From Bacteroidota bacterium (GTDB lineage Bacteria; Bacteroidota; Bacteroidia; Bacteroidales; Lentimicrobiaceae), in the NCBI GenBank assembly GCA_009773455.1, contig WSXU01000018.1, positions 61,235 to 125,234 of the forward strand: a stretch of 64,000 nt of DNA. Reading direction: 5' to 3'. Under the pieces are notes generated by a model. The model had not been told where the DNA came from, did no database searches, and saw nothing but the letters and a program-made list of their open reading frames with translations. Of this stretch, positions 54,067 to 62,765 are shown one piece after another (the first letter of the stretch is position 1; each line of letters begins with the position of its first letter). The translations under genes were made by a program, and so were the position numbers.

Positions 54067-56715
54067 TCAGTAAAAGACAACTTCAACCGCAGGGTTGGCC
54101 TGTTTGTACTTATCGATATTCCTTGACGAAACCTTCGTATTGTATATCCGTAATAATCTGAGTGCCGGCAGACTCTCCAGCGCCTTTATATTGCTGATCC
54201 TGGTGTTATAGCAATCCAGTTGCTCAAGCTTCAGACAATTTGAAACGGGATTAAGCCGGGTAACTTTAGTGCCTGAAATATCCAGCTTCTTAAGTTCCGG
54301 AAATCCCCCGATAACATCCAGGTTATTGATCTGGGTGTTGGCAAGGTTCAGAGCACTCATTCTCCGGTTTAAAGCCAGTGGCAACAGATCTGATACCGGG
54401 GTATTTGAGCAATCAAACTCTTTCAATCTTGTTGCTGATGACAAAGCAGCAATATCTGTAACCGGAACCCTGGATATAATCAGATTTTCAAGCCGGGAGA
54501 GCATCCTGAGCGGGTGAAGGTCTTTCAGGTTCTGATTTTCACTCAGGTCAAGCATTTTAACCGACACCATCCGATGGTACTGTTCCGGGGTCGGGGGGGC
54601 ACTCACAGGCTCCGCAGCCATAAAGACCGATTTCCATGACTCAGGTAACCCATTCCACCAGTCGGTAAGTCTGCGCGTCTGGTAAATTACAAGTACATCA
54701 GGAATACTGTCCCACAACTGCTCCACGGCCTTTTCAACTACTGTTACACCTTCAGCATAAAGCATCTCCATTCTTTTCAGTTTCAAGAGGGGTGTCACCT
54801 GTGAAACCAGGCAGCCACTGACAGATAGTATGCGCAGGTTTCGCAGACCCCCAAGCGCAGAAACATCGGTAATTTTCGAAAAAGAAAGGTCAAGTTTCTC
54901 CAGGCTTTTCAAACCGGATAACGGCGCAAGGTCAGCCATTCCAACAGATGCCAGATCAAGGTTTTTAAGATTGGGCAACTCTTTCAATGCCATGATATCC
55001 TCTATACCTGTTTCTGAAGCGTTAAGATCCTCAAGCGAAGTAAGCTTTGTAAGCGGATTCAGTGTCTTGATCAGGCGATTGCCCGTAATATCAAGTTTTT
55101 TAATATAAGTGAGTTCATGAAGTTGCTCCCTTGAGGGTTCTTTATCCAGGATAACCTGCTTTCTGAAGACCGATTTCCATTCTTCTCCCAGCATCTGCCA
55201 CCAGGCAGTCAATTCCTCAGACTCATAAATTACTTTAACATCCGGCCTTTTCTTCATAAAGGCAAGGGCTTCGTCACGGCTGACCAGTGATTTATCGCAA
55301 TAAATGGTTTTAATGGAAGCGATTCCAAGAAGGGGGCTGAGGTCTCCAACTGCAGTATAATCCAAAAATATATACTCAAGAGACGAAAGTGAAGCAAGGG
55401 GAGACAGATCGGAAATATAGGTTTTCTCAATCACCAGACGTTGCAGTGCTGCCAGTTTTCCGATGGCTGAAACATCCCTGATGGCAGTACCGGATATCTC
55501 AAGCAGTTCAAGCGATTTCAGCTTATCTGCACCTTCCAGTGACCTGACGGCAGTCTGATTGAGACGTAGCTCCCTGAGAAGTTCAAGGCCTGTAACGGAA
55601 TTCAGGCTGTCGGTCTGAAGTCCGGAGATATCAAGTGTTTCAAGTTTACTGAAATTCCTGATCAAACCAATATCTGTCACGAAGGTGGAGGAAATATCCA
55701 GGTGTTTCAACCCGGAACAATACTGAAGTGGCTGAAGCGAGGCAATCAGGCTTGAGGAAGCTACCAGGGTTTCCAGTTTTGACAGGTTCCGGACCGGGTC
55801 GAGCCCAGAAACACTTGCACCTGAAATATTCAGGTATTTCAGTGAAGTAAAGGCATTCAACGGTTCAAGGTCGAATATTCCCTTTACACCGGAAATATCA
55901 ATTCTTTCTGTCCGCAATATCCGCCTGATTTCAGTTAACACTGGGGCAGTATTCACCTTCAGGGTATCAGTATAGAGTGCCGAATCTTCAGCTGTGATGC
56001 CATCAGGAAAAATAAAAACAAAATCCGGGCCCAGTCCTGAAATATCTTTAAGGGGAATAGAATCAAGCACCATTGTCCCGGCAGCGAAAAACCTCCGCCA
56101 TCCTGAGCCAAGGCTGTTCCACCAGCCAAAGAGTTCCTGCTCCTCGCCCGACCTTGTGGTGTATATGCTGGCGATCTTGAGTTCTCCCCTGGCTTCATCA
56201 AGATTGATTTCAATAAAACGAGGTTTAATGTCATTGACCTGTCGTCCTTCAAGGTTGGTGCCCTGCAGATTACGGCTGGTTTTAACCTTGAAAAAGATTT
56301 CACCTTTTTCATTCAGTTCCTGCGAAATCTCTTCGATGGTAAACCGGAAAACAACCTCATTATAAAAAAAATCGATGTCCTTCAGGTATGCCTGTATATC
56401 CTTATTGGTGACCACATCCCGCTTTTCATCCAGGTCATCCTCAACCTGAACCTTTGCATCCTTAAAGAACTTAAGATAGGACTGATTGATTATAATGTCC
56501 TTCTCCTTGTACTCCGATTTACTGCTACCCAGTGTATTGAATGCAAACTCCATGAATGCAACCATTTGCGCAGCCTGTTTTTTATAGGTTGCCAGTTGAT
56601 CCTGTGTCAGCGAATCGGGCACTGCATGCTGAGCAAAAGTCATGTTCAGAGCGGAAACATTGCCCGGGAAAAATGAAAGCGAAAGTATAAATCCGCACAG
56701 GAGAGATTTATTCAT
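54067..56715 (-). CDS. exported leucine-rich-repeat protein with three WW-x-L motifs
   Basis: 882 residues with signal peptide ('SLLCGFILSLSFFPGNVSA'). Residues ~25-190 form a domain resembling that of the neighbouring 193-residue protein. Then come many LRRs of the bacterial 22-residue type ('LKYLNISGASVSGLDPVRNL') arranged in three blocks. Each block is preceded by a WW-motif: 'GWWNSLGSGWRRFF' (~195), 'AWWQMLGEEWKSVF' (~503) and 'DWWNGLPESWKSVF' (~685). No anchor or T9SS tail is visible, so it is probably periplasmic or released. It overlaps the upstream gene by 8 bp. A protein-binding role is likely; function unknown. Confidence 0.85.
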   Translation of the reverse strand: MNKSLLCGFILSLSFFPGNVSALNMTFAQHAVPDSLTQDQLATYKKQAAQMVAFMEFAFNTLGSSKSEYKEKDIIINQSYLKFFKDAKVQVEDDLDEKRDVVTNKDIQAYLKDIDFFYNEVVFRFTIEEISQELNEKGEIFFKVKTSRNLQGTNLEGRQVNDIKPRFIEINLDEARGELKIASIYTTRSGEEQELFGWWNSLGSGWRRFFAAGTMVLDSIPLKDISGLGPDFVFIFPDGITAEDSALYTDTLKVNTAPVLTEIRRILRTERIDISGVKGIFDLEPLNAFTSLKYLNISGASVSGLDPVRNLSKLETLVASSSLIASLQPLQYCSGLKHLDISSTFVTDIGLIRNFSKLETLDISGLQTDSLNSVTGLELLRELRLNQTAVRSLEGADKLKSLELLEISGTAIRDVSAIGKLAALQRLVIEKTYISDLSPLASLSSLEYIFLDYTAVGDLSPLLGIASIKTIYCDKSLVSRDEALAFMKKRPDVKVIYESEELTAWWQMLGEEWKSVFRKQVILDKEPSREQLHELTYIKKLDITGNRLIKTLNPLTKLTSLEDLNASETGIEDIMALKELPNLKNLDLASVGMADLAPLSGLKSLEKLDLSFSKITDVSALGGLRNLRILSVSGCLVSQVTPLLKLKRMEMLYAEGVTVVEKAVEQLWDSIPDVLVIYQTRRLTDWWNGLPESWKSVFMAAEPVSAPPTPEQYHRMVSVKMLDLSENQNLKDLHPLRMLSRLENLIISRVPVTDIAALSSATRLKEFDCSNTPVSDLLPLALNRRMSALNLANTQINNLDVIGGFPELKKLDISGTKVTRLNPVSNCLKLEQLDCYNTRISNIKALESLPALRLLRIYNTKVSSRNIDKYKQANPAVEVVFY

Positions 56716-57538
56716 GGTAAAGATATTTTAGCAGTAAACCCTTATCATTTTCATTTAGTTTCATCATGGTAGAAATCAGCCAGCCGGCATTGGTACCCGG
56801 GCGGTTAAACTCTGAAACCTCAAAATACCAGCCCGGCACCTGAAAGAAATGAAATTTCACTCCGGTAACGGTATTGAAAACAAGGCTGCCTTTCTTAAAC
56901 TCATATAAAAACAGGGTGAGGTAATCGGGTTGATATTCAATTGAAGTATATTGTTCAACATACTCCTTATCCTTGAATACTTTAACCAGGTTCATAAAAT
57001 CAAGTTCATGGCTGAGGGGATGCAGAAAATGGTGCTCTCCGTTATCCTGATCATGAAACATTTGCTGAAACTTACTGAAGTACACGTTTGAAATCACCCA
57101 TTTATAACCCTGGTTCTCCCCTTCAAGTTTCATAAAAAGGGTAATGTTTTCCTCTTTTCCCAGATAAAGGAACCTGGTGGTTACTTCGGCAAACCACTGT
57201 CCGCCATGGAAATCAAGATATGCCGGTGCACCCGGATTCATTACATCGGAAACGAACTGATTTCGCAACTGGTCGGTCATCGATGCATTCTGATTATCGA
57301 AAAGGATATTCAGGTAGCGTTTCCTCAGGTCATTGCTACGGTAATTTTTATCTTCGGGATAATACCTGTCACCACTGGTACTTTCTTCTGCGTTGAAACG
57401 CCTGAAAAACTGATTCATCTGCTTTGTCTGGGCGTAAAGGATACTTTCATCGCCAAGCAGTGAGTTGAAGGACTGGGCTTCCGTTTCACGGGAAACCATC
57501 AGAAAAAAAAGTGCAATGAACCAGTGCTTGATTTTCAT
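56708..57538 (-). CDS. exported protein of unknown function
   Basis: 276 residues with a signal peptide ('HWFIALFFLMVSRETEA'). I do not recognise the family. The middle ('NITLFMKLEGENQGYKWVIS', 'NVYFSKFQQMF') looks like an alpha+beta NTF2-like domain, comparable with those in its neighbours. The gene overlaps the LRR gene by 8 bp and lies 109 bp after the 193-residue protein gene, so all four minus-strand genes probably form one operon. Confidence 0.75.
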   Translation of the reverse strand: MKIKHWFIALFFLMVSRETEAQSFNSLLGDESILYAQTKQMNQFFRRFNAEESTSGDRYYPEDKNYRSNDLRKRYLNILFDNQNASMTDQLRNQFVSDVMNPGAPAYLDFHGGQWFAEVTTRFLYLGKEENITLFMKLEGENQGYKWVISNVYFSKFQQMFHDQDNGEHHFLHPLSHELDFMNLVKVFKDKEYVEQYTSIEYQPDYLTLFLYEFKKGSLVFNTVTGVKFHFFQVPGWYFEVSEFNRPGTNAGWLISTMMKLNENDKGLLLKYLYHE

Positions 57539-57647
57539 TTACATTTGATTTGGTCAGACAAGTGACTTTTCAACCATCCTTCATAAAAATCCGGCTGCAA
57601 CCCCTGACCAGGCCGGGACTGCAGCCAGAATTATACTAAATTATCAA

Positions 57648-58229
57648 TTAATTACCCGGCTTTGTTTCAGTAACCCTGATGTCACCAAGCAATACATCCC
57701 AAAAGCCAATGATCCGGCCAGAAATCTGGGTAGTTTTCCGCTCGACATAAACCGTGACATCCTTTTTCGTAACATCAACATAACGGAGGCCTTCCTTGGT
57801 TGTGCCTTCGAAACGCTGATATATGGTTATTACCCCGACATACCGGCCATCGGGCTGACGTTCAAGGTCGCTGATGTACTGAATATTGTACCACTGGATA
57901 TTAACCTTATCATAGTTCAGTGCCATGAGTCGTTCGAGGTATTCACGGATTCCGTAGTAATTGATATCCTGACTGTTCAGGGTTGAAACACCCATCATAG
58001 CCCCATCGGCAAACAGTTCAAGTGTACGTTCGATTACCCGGTTAGCCTCTGACCAGGGTGTGTCTTTATTCCCTACTATGCTGATGTACTTACTCAGGTC
58101 GCGCACTTTCTCAAGAGCCAGTGAATCGATGGCCTGCTTGCGCGATGGGCTGATCTGATCCTGGGCCATCAGGCCAGAGCCTGCACAAAGGATGGCAAAG
58201 GCAGCCAATATTGTCCTAACTTTCATCAT
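57648..58229 (-). CDS. exported NTF2-like-domain protein, unknown function
   Basis: 193 residues with signal peptide ending near 'AGSGLMAQD'. The remainder, with 'YGIREYLERLMALNYDKVNI', 'VGVITIYQRFEGTTKEGLRY' and 'DVTVYVERKT', has the helix-then-sheet order of an NTF2/SnoaL-like fold and parallels the N-terminal domain of the LRR protein. No catalytic motif is evident. It is 5 bp downstream of the lipoprotein gene, so translation is tightly coupled. Confidence 0.75.
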   Translation of the reverse strand: MMKVRTILAAFAILCAGSGLMAQDQISPSRKQAIDSLALEKVRDLSKYISIVGNKDTPWSEANRVIERTLELFADGAMMGVSTLNSQDINYYGIREYLERLMALNYDKVNIQWYNIQYISDLERQPDGRYVGVITIYQRFEGTTKEGLRYVDVTKKDVTVYVERKTTQISGRIIGFWDVLLGDIRVTETKPGN

Positions 58230-58234
58230 GGTTC

Positions 58235-58924
58235 CTATTTTTTTATAAGTTCAAGTTCTTTGATCTTTCCGTTTTTATCGAATACCGCATTCAGCACCTT
58301 GTTGGGTGACTTTTTCTGGTCTTTGATAAATTCCAGGTATTTCCTGATGGTAGTCGGCCGGTCATAATCCTTTATTTCCCCGTCGCTGCTGATCAGGATC
58401 AACACAGTAACATCCTCATTGGTAAAATTGGACAGCGCTTCTCTTATTTTCATATTCGCAGTACTGACATCGCCTGCTCCGGCAACAGCATCAAAGGACA
58501 TATTGATGGTGCGGTAAGGGCCGCCTTCAAGTTGTTCCCTCTCCTTTTTTTCCCTCTCACGCTGCAAGCGTTCCTCCTCCTTCTTCTGCTCCAGCGCGGC
58601 TCTTTCCATGGTGAGCTTTTCTTCAGCCTGGGCAATCAGGTCTTTAATCTCCTGGTTATCGAGGTTCATTCTCTTGACAGAAGCAAGTTTAAACTCTTTT
58701 TCTTCAAGGGTCATTTTCCCGTCATCATTAATGATCGCCAGCAAGTCGGTTTTTGCTTTGGCGGTCTTATCGGCCAGTTCCTGTGCCGCTTTTTTCTTAG
58801 CCAGCTTTTTCTGATTGTTACAGGAGCTCAGCCCTGCACCAAGGGAAACCACAAGCAGCATGATCACTGCATACCTGAGCCTGCTATGGATACAGGCCGG
58901 TTTAACAACATTATTTTTCATCAT
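58235..58924 (-). CDS. coiled-coil lipoprotein, unknown function
   Basis: 229 residues. Lipobox 'GAGLSSC' with Cys35, then a charged Lys/Glu-rich coiled coil (residues ~40-135), then a compact C-terminal domain ('MSFDAVAGAGDVSTANMKIR', 'VTVLILISSDGEIKDYDRP', 'NAVFDKNGKIKELELIKK'). It would be anchored in the outer or inner membrane leaflet facing the periplasm. First gene of the four-gene operon. No homologue recognised. Confidence 0.75.
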   Translation of the reverse strand: MMKNNVVKPACIHSRLRYAVIMLLVVSLGAGLSSCNNQKKLAKKKAAQELADKTAKAKTDLLAIINDDGKMTLEEKEFKLASVKRMNLDNQEIKDLIAQAEEKLTMERAALEQKKEEERLQREREKKEREQLEGGPYRTINMSFDAVAGAGDVSTANMKIREALSNFTNEDVTVLILISSDGEIKDYDRPTTIRKYLEFIKDQKKSPNKVLNAVFDKNGKIKELELIKK

Positions 58925-59149
58925 AATCAGGGGTTATGTTTAAATTAATAACAGAGAAACTTATCAAAAAGTGTGCAAATAAAAATAAACACCCCGCCGA
59001 CACCTGTTGTTCAGGGGAACACGACGAAATCAGGGCTATACAAAGATAGCTTAATTAGCGGGCCGGGAACCTCATGTCAACATTGAGTTCTTAACAAACG
59101 GATGTGAAAATCTTTTAACTTCCAATGCGAGGAATGCAGCGGGAAATGA
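58925..59149. other. upstream region of the four-gene operon, no gene
   Basis: 225 bp with no gene. A minus-strand near-match TAAGTTTC to the -7 box lies about 30 bp before the lipoprotein ATG. The stretch up to about 59149 belongs to the host side of the insertion. Confidence 0.4.
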
Positions 59150-59178
59150 AAAAAAAATCCCTGCGTTGCAGGGATTTT
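59150..59178 (-). terminator. terminator of the interrupted tRNA gene
   Basis: A perfect 11-bp stem AAAATCCCTGC / GCAGGGATTTT with a three-base loop and a run of eight T on the minus strand. It lies 4 bp beyond the tRNA CCA end at 59183, the position expected for the native terminator of a minus-strand tRNA. Confidence 0.8.
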
Positions 59179-59182
59179 AAAG

Positions 59183-59200
59183 TGGTACCCGAGGCCGGAC
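59183..59200 (-). other. tRNA 3'-end remnant, probable attachment-site core (attL)
   Basis: On the minus strand the sequence reads GTCCGGCCTCGGGTACCA: end of a T-loop, T-stem 3' strand CCGGC, acceptor 3' strand CTCGGGT, discriminator A and encoded CCA. The rest of the tRNA is absent upstream. The terminator just beyond and the integrase 150 bp to the right fit an element integrated into a tRNA gene, leaving the 3' fragment here. GGGTACCA recalls tRNA-Leu, but identity is uncertain. Confidence 0.72.
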
Positions 59201-59274
59201 ACTGTTTAAAGTATTTACATTCGCTAGTATAGCAGCTTTAACGGTATTCTAACAGCCTTATCACTGTTAAAGTA
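59201..59274. repeat. short repeats between att core and integrase (possible arm-binding sites)
   Basis: ACTGTTTAAAGTA (59201-59213) and ACTGTTAAAGTA (59263-59274) are direct repeats, with an inverted CTTTAAC at 59236-59242. Tyrosine recombinases bind such arm sites around attP; assignment is inference. Confidence 0.35.
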
Positions 59275-59349
59275 ATCAGTCAAATTTTATATAATATCAA
59301 CAAAATGTCCGAATTTTAGCACTTTAAAAACGCTCACAGTCTTGCCCGG

Positions 59350-60630
59350 ATGATTGACGTCAAATTCTACCTCAATAACTCCAAGTCGGAGTATACAACC
59401 ATTTATGCAATCGTGCATGAGTTTGGTAAACGCTACAAATGGGCCACCGGCATACGGATAAAGTCTGACATGTGGAACCAGGCTAAAATGATGTGCCGGT
59501 ACCGGGCCGACTATACCGATGCCTCCCTGATCAATGACAGGATTGAAGCTTGGAGAAACCTTACCGAGGAGGTGTTTGCTGATTTCATGAGACAGCTTAT
59601 TATCCCGAGCCGTCACTCATTCAGGGCCGCGATGAAAGAAAGGCTGCAGGACCTCATACATCAGGAGCCAGACAAGAAGATCACAGAGCTGGTCGCATTT
59701 GCGAAAGTATTCAAGGACTCTGTGACCAGGGCAGACAGAACGCTGGTCAGGTATCAGACAACCATCATGATGCTGGAAAAGTTTGAAAAGCATAGCAAAC
59801 GTAAGATACATTTCGAGGATGTTGATATCAATTTCTATGAATCCTTTAGAAAATGGATGTACGGCAATAAGGCATCGGTCAATTACTTCGGAGACATGAT
59901 CAAGAATATCAAGGTATTCATGAACGAGGCAGCGGATAGGGGGTTGCATAACAATGCCGGGCACCGGACTAAAAAGTTTAAGGTAGTATCGGAGGAGACG
60001 GATAGCATATATTTATCTGTCGCAAAGCTCAAAACCCTGCATGCCCTTAAAATCGATTCTAAGGCCGTTTTAAGCACATCGAAGGATAAGCGAGCGCCAA
60101 GCATTGAGCGAAGGTTAATCTCTCTGACTGACTGCAGGGATAGATTCCTGATTGGAGCATTTACCGGGCTGAGGTATTCTGATTTTATTCTTCTTGATGG
60201 GATCAAATCCACTGATGAGTATATTTCCAACCGGGCAATAAAGACCGGAAACAGGACAAAGATTCCCATGCACCCGATCATTAGAGAGATACTCATCCGG
60301 AGGGAAAATAAATTGCCGGCTCCGGTGAGTAATCAAAAGATGAATTCAGCCCTTCACATTTTGTGTCAGATGGCAGGATTTACCGATGTAGTTGAAATAA
60401 CGAGAACAGAAGGAGGCCGATTAAAGACCTTCCGGATCCCGGAGTATAAACTTGTGACCACTCACACGGCCCGGAGATCGGCATGCACGAATATGTACCT
60501 TGCCGGAATTCCAATCAAGACTATTATGAGCTTTTCCGGCCACAAGACAATAACTTCATTTATGAAGTATATCAAGATGGATGTGGCTGAGGATGCGATC
60601 AGGATGAAGGAGCACCCGTTTTTTCAATAA
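59350..60630 (+). CDS. tyrosine recombinase / phage-type integrase
   Basis: 426 residues of the Bacteroidetes integrase type: N-terminal arm-binding-like region ('DVKFYLNNSKSEYTTIYAIV'), SAM-like core-binding domain, and C-terminal catalytic domain. Catalytic residues are Arg in 'GAFTGLRYSDF' (~274), His-x2-Arg in 'THTARRSACTN' (~371), His in 'SFSGHKTITSF' (~396) and the nucleophilic Tyr in 'FMKYIKMD' (~407). All are intact. It should catalyse integration at the adjacent tRNA 3' end. A terminator follows directly. Confidence 0.95.
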   Translation: MIDVKFYLNNSKSEYTTIYAIVHEFGKRYKWATGIRIKSDMWNQAKMMCRYRADYTDASLINDRIEAWRNLTEEVFADFMRQLIIPSRHSFRAAMKERLQDLIHQEPDKKITELVAFAKVFKDSVTRADRTLVRYQTTIMMLEKFEKHSKRKIHFEDVDINFYESFRKWMYGNKASVNYFGDMIKNIKVFMNEAADRGLHNNAGHRTKKFKVVSEETDSIYLSVAKLKTLHALKIDSKAVLSTSKDKRAPSIERRLISLTDCRDRFLIGAFTGLRYSDFILLDGIKSTDEYISNRAIKTGNRTKIPMHPIIREILIRRENKLPAPVSNQKMNSALHILCQMAGFTDVVEITRTEGGRLKTFRIPEYKLVTTHTARRSACTNMYLAGIPIKTIMSFSGHKTITSFMKYIKMDVAEDAIRMKEHPFFQ

Positions 60631-60660
60631 AAAAAGCCCCAGGGTTTTCCGGGGCTTTTT
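60629..60660 (+). terminator. terminator after the integrase gene
   Basis: AAAAAAGCCCC-agggttttcc-GGGGCTTTTT: a perfect stem with T-run starting at the stop codon. Confidence 0.9.
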
Positions 60661-60871
60661 CGCCTTCATGTCGTTGAAGGACTTTTGCTGTCTGCGGGTT
60701 CGTATCCATTAAAACATCAAGCATTGTTGGTACTTCTCAGGAATCCGGATGTGTCGATCATCAGGGTGACTTTACCTGCGCTCTTCCAGGAGAGAGAGGC
60801 TTGCACATCTCCTGGACCCACTCCTAAACCGTTTCAATGAACCTAATAGAACCCTTCTGTCGAAGGAATGT
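60661..60871. other. intergenic stretch, no gene
   Basis: About 210 bp between the integrase terminator and the tRNA-like gene. A GGAGAGAG/CTCTCC-rich segment near 60785-60815 can fold, but I cannot assign a function. Confidence 0.4.
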
Positions 60872-60944
60872 TGCGTGGGAAAGGATTCGAACCTATGACC
60901 TCCAGGTTATGAGCCTGGCGAGCTGACCGCTGCTCCACCCCGCA
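60872..60944 (-). tRNA. tRNA-Met-like gene (CAT anticodon), probably degenerate
   Basis: The minus strand gives TGCGGGG acceptor 5' strand, a D-arm GAGC/GCTC, a perfect anticodon stem CCAGG-CTCATAA-CCTGG and a T-loop TTCGAAT. The 3' half is imperfect: T-stem ATAGG faces CCTTT (one T-T mismatch) and the acceptor 3' strand reads CCCACGCA, with one extra A against CCCCGCA. No CCA is encoded. It lies inside the mobile element, so it is an element-borne tRNA, possibly a pseudogene. Confidence 0.72.
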
Positions 60945-61002
60945 ATGAGAAAACGAAGATATATTAAAGCAAAGGCACTGTCAAGTAAAAGTTATTAAAC
61001 AT

Positions 61003-61029
61003 AAAAAAGCCTCGCTGAACGACGAGGCT
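61003..61029 (-). terminator. terminator of the element's minus-strand genes
   Basis: On the minus strand GCCTCG-tcgttcag-CGAGGC followed by TTTTTT, about 22 bp beyond the stop of the beta-helix gene. Confidence 0.8.
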
Positions 61030-61051
61030 ACTCTTATGCACTATTGAATTC

Positions 61052-62146
61052 TTACTGTCTCTTTACATTCTGTGAAGTATACATGCTTTCAGGCATCCCG
61101 ATAAAATCATCTGAATAACTGAAACCTTTCGCTGCTGATTGCTGAACCTCTATCCCGATACTGCAGTTTTTATAAGTATTTCCTGAGCTTTTAAAAGTAC
61201 CCAATGTGGTATATTTGATTGCCGCCAGATCACCGATGACAAGATTGAAATCGAAGTCAGTTACACATCCGGAATTCAGATCGCCGAAATAAATGGCGGC
61301 TCCTTTCCAAGTCGTATTTTTAGGCATGACAAACCGATTCCCTGAAATTTTTATAGTGTTCTTTGGAATATCTTTGGAGCCGGTGAAGATAATGCAGAAC
61401 TTGTTACCAGTTTCAATGCAATTTGCCGGGGTATTGAATTCAGGGCCATGATAAACAGACCTAAATATGTCGTTATCAGTAATTGCAACATATTCACAAC
61501 CTATCAACTGTATTGCATCCCCAGGCGCACTGTTATTCGGTGTTTCAGGAGCCTTCCACTGTATATTTGCATTATAGATTATGTTCTGATCAATGGTAAG
61601 GTTTCTAACCCTGTAACCATAAATCAGATCATCCCAGCTGTCGTAAATTATATTGTGCATGATTTCAAGCCCGGAGTTATAAACTTGACCTGCAACCTGC
61701 GATCGAATCCGAATGCAGTAAGTCCCGCCGTGAATCGCATTGCCTATTATGGTGTTATTCGTGCCATGGCCACGAAAGTGTATCAGGGCACCACCGGATT
61801 TATTTGCAGATGTAATTTCAAGTCCCTGGATGATTATTCCGGATGCGAGTGAATTAAAGCGAATTGCCTCCTGGCCAGATCCGCACCTGATGATTGGTTT
61901 CTGTCCGGATCCATAACTTGAAAATGTGACATTTGTAACACTTCCGACAGTGTAACTCCCTTCAAATGTGGTCCCACATTTTTGCAGATAATCAACCCCG
62001 GATTGAATCACTCTGACTGATTTAAAAGGTTTTTCGATTGTACCGGTGCTTTCTCCAATGTATGACGGATCGATGTAAATAACCGGCTTTTGCCCAAAAA
62101 GGAAAGCGGCCAGCAATAAGAAAATTGATGTCATTGTTGTTTTCAT
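61052..62146 (-). CDS. exported right-handed beta-helix protein of the mobile element
   Basis: 364 residues with a signal peptide ('MTSIFLLLAAFLFGQ') and a parallel beta-helix. It is clearly related to the beta-helix domains of the two T9SS giants: 'VIYIDPSYIGESTGTIEKPF', 'DYLQKCGTTFEG', 'APGDAIQLIG' and 'GNKFCIIFTG' correspond to segments there. It has no cadherin repeats and no T9SS tail. Phage tailspikes normally lack signal peptides, so this is probably a lysogen-expressed secreted protein, perhaps acting on the host polysaccharide. A 16-bp gap separates it from the FISUMP gene. Confidence 0.85.
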   Translation of the reverse strand: MKTTMTSIFLLLAAFLFGQKPVIYIDPSYIGESTGTIEKPFKSVRVIQSGVDYLQKCGTTFEGSYTVGSVTNVTFSSYGSGQKPIIRCGSGQEAIRFNSLASGIIIQGLEITSANKSGGALIHFRGHGTNNTIIGNAIHGGTYCIRIRSQVAGQVYNSGLEIMHNIIYDSWDDLIYGYRVRNLTIDQNIIYNANIQWKAPETPNNSAPGDAIQLIGCEYVAITDNDIFRSVYHGPEFNTPANCIETGNKFCIIFTGSKDIPKNTIKISGNRFVMPKNTTWKGAAIYFGDLNSGCVTDFDFNLVIGDLAAIKYTTLGTFKSSGNTYKNCSIGIEVQQSAAKGFSYSDDFIGMPESMYTSQNVKRQ

Positions 62147-62162
62147 GTGGTTAAATTTTTAA

Positions 62163-62732
62163 TTAAACATTGTCCCAATCGTTATCGTAAGCACATAGCG
62201 CACCGGTTATAAGTGCAGCCCATGCTGAATTATCTGTTACCTCGGGGATAGGAGTTCCGTCAGCTAATTTTGTTGACTTCCAGTTTTGCGATGTAAACTC
62301 AACACCATCAATGCAGATTGTCGGTATTATATTACCGTCAACATCAGTTAAAGATGAAGTTTCCCCATCTGCCAGTGAAGTTGAATCTTTCACAAGAATT
62401 ACATATAATCCATCTTTGTTTAGGTATGACATATCTTTTTGAATTACCCAAACCTCAGATGAATTAAAAAAATTCATTGCAGTATAACCAAAATCATTAT
62501 CTATTAAATGGAATACCGTTGATTCCGAAAATGCACCATCAGATCCCCTGTGGCCTCCATTCATTAGATTCAATCCATATTCCCCATCAGGAATTAATTT
62601 AGTTGCATCTGCTATATAGCTTTCGTAATCATACCATCCAACAAATTCGGCAAGTGCAGTAAACTCGTTGGCAGTCATTACATGCCATCCAGATGGAGCT
62701 AGTCCAGACAATGCATATTTATTATAAATCAA
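62163..62732 (-). CDS. FISUMP-domain protein (Fibrobacter succinogenes major paralogous domain type)
   Basis: About 189 residues if started at the TTG at 62732. 'GLAPSGWHVMTANEFTALAE' and 'DGTPIPEVTDNSAWAALITG', ending 'CAYDNDWDNV', are diagnostic of the FISUMP family, frequent in Bacteroidetes prophage tail regions. Upstream, the same frame continues back through family-like residues ('EPVSLGYGLIYN') to the TAA that ends the 277-residue gene, with no ATG. A purine-rich AAGAGGAGG sits at that stop. The true start is therefore uncertain. It probably forms part of a surface or tail-tip structure. Confidence 0.75.
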   Translation of the reverse strand: MIYNKYALSGLAPSGWHVMTANEFTALAEFVGWYDYESYIADATKLIPDGEYGLNLMNGGHRGSDGAFSESTVFHLIDNDFGYTAMNFFNSSEVWVIQKDMSYLNKDGLYVILVKDSTSLADGETSSLTDVDGNIIPTICIDGVEFTSQNWKSTKLADGTPIPEVTDNSAWAALITGALCAYDNDWDNV

Positions 62733-62765
62733 TCCATATCCAAGACTAACTGGCTCTGCCTCCTC

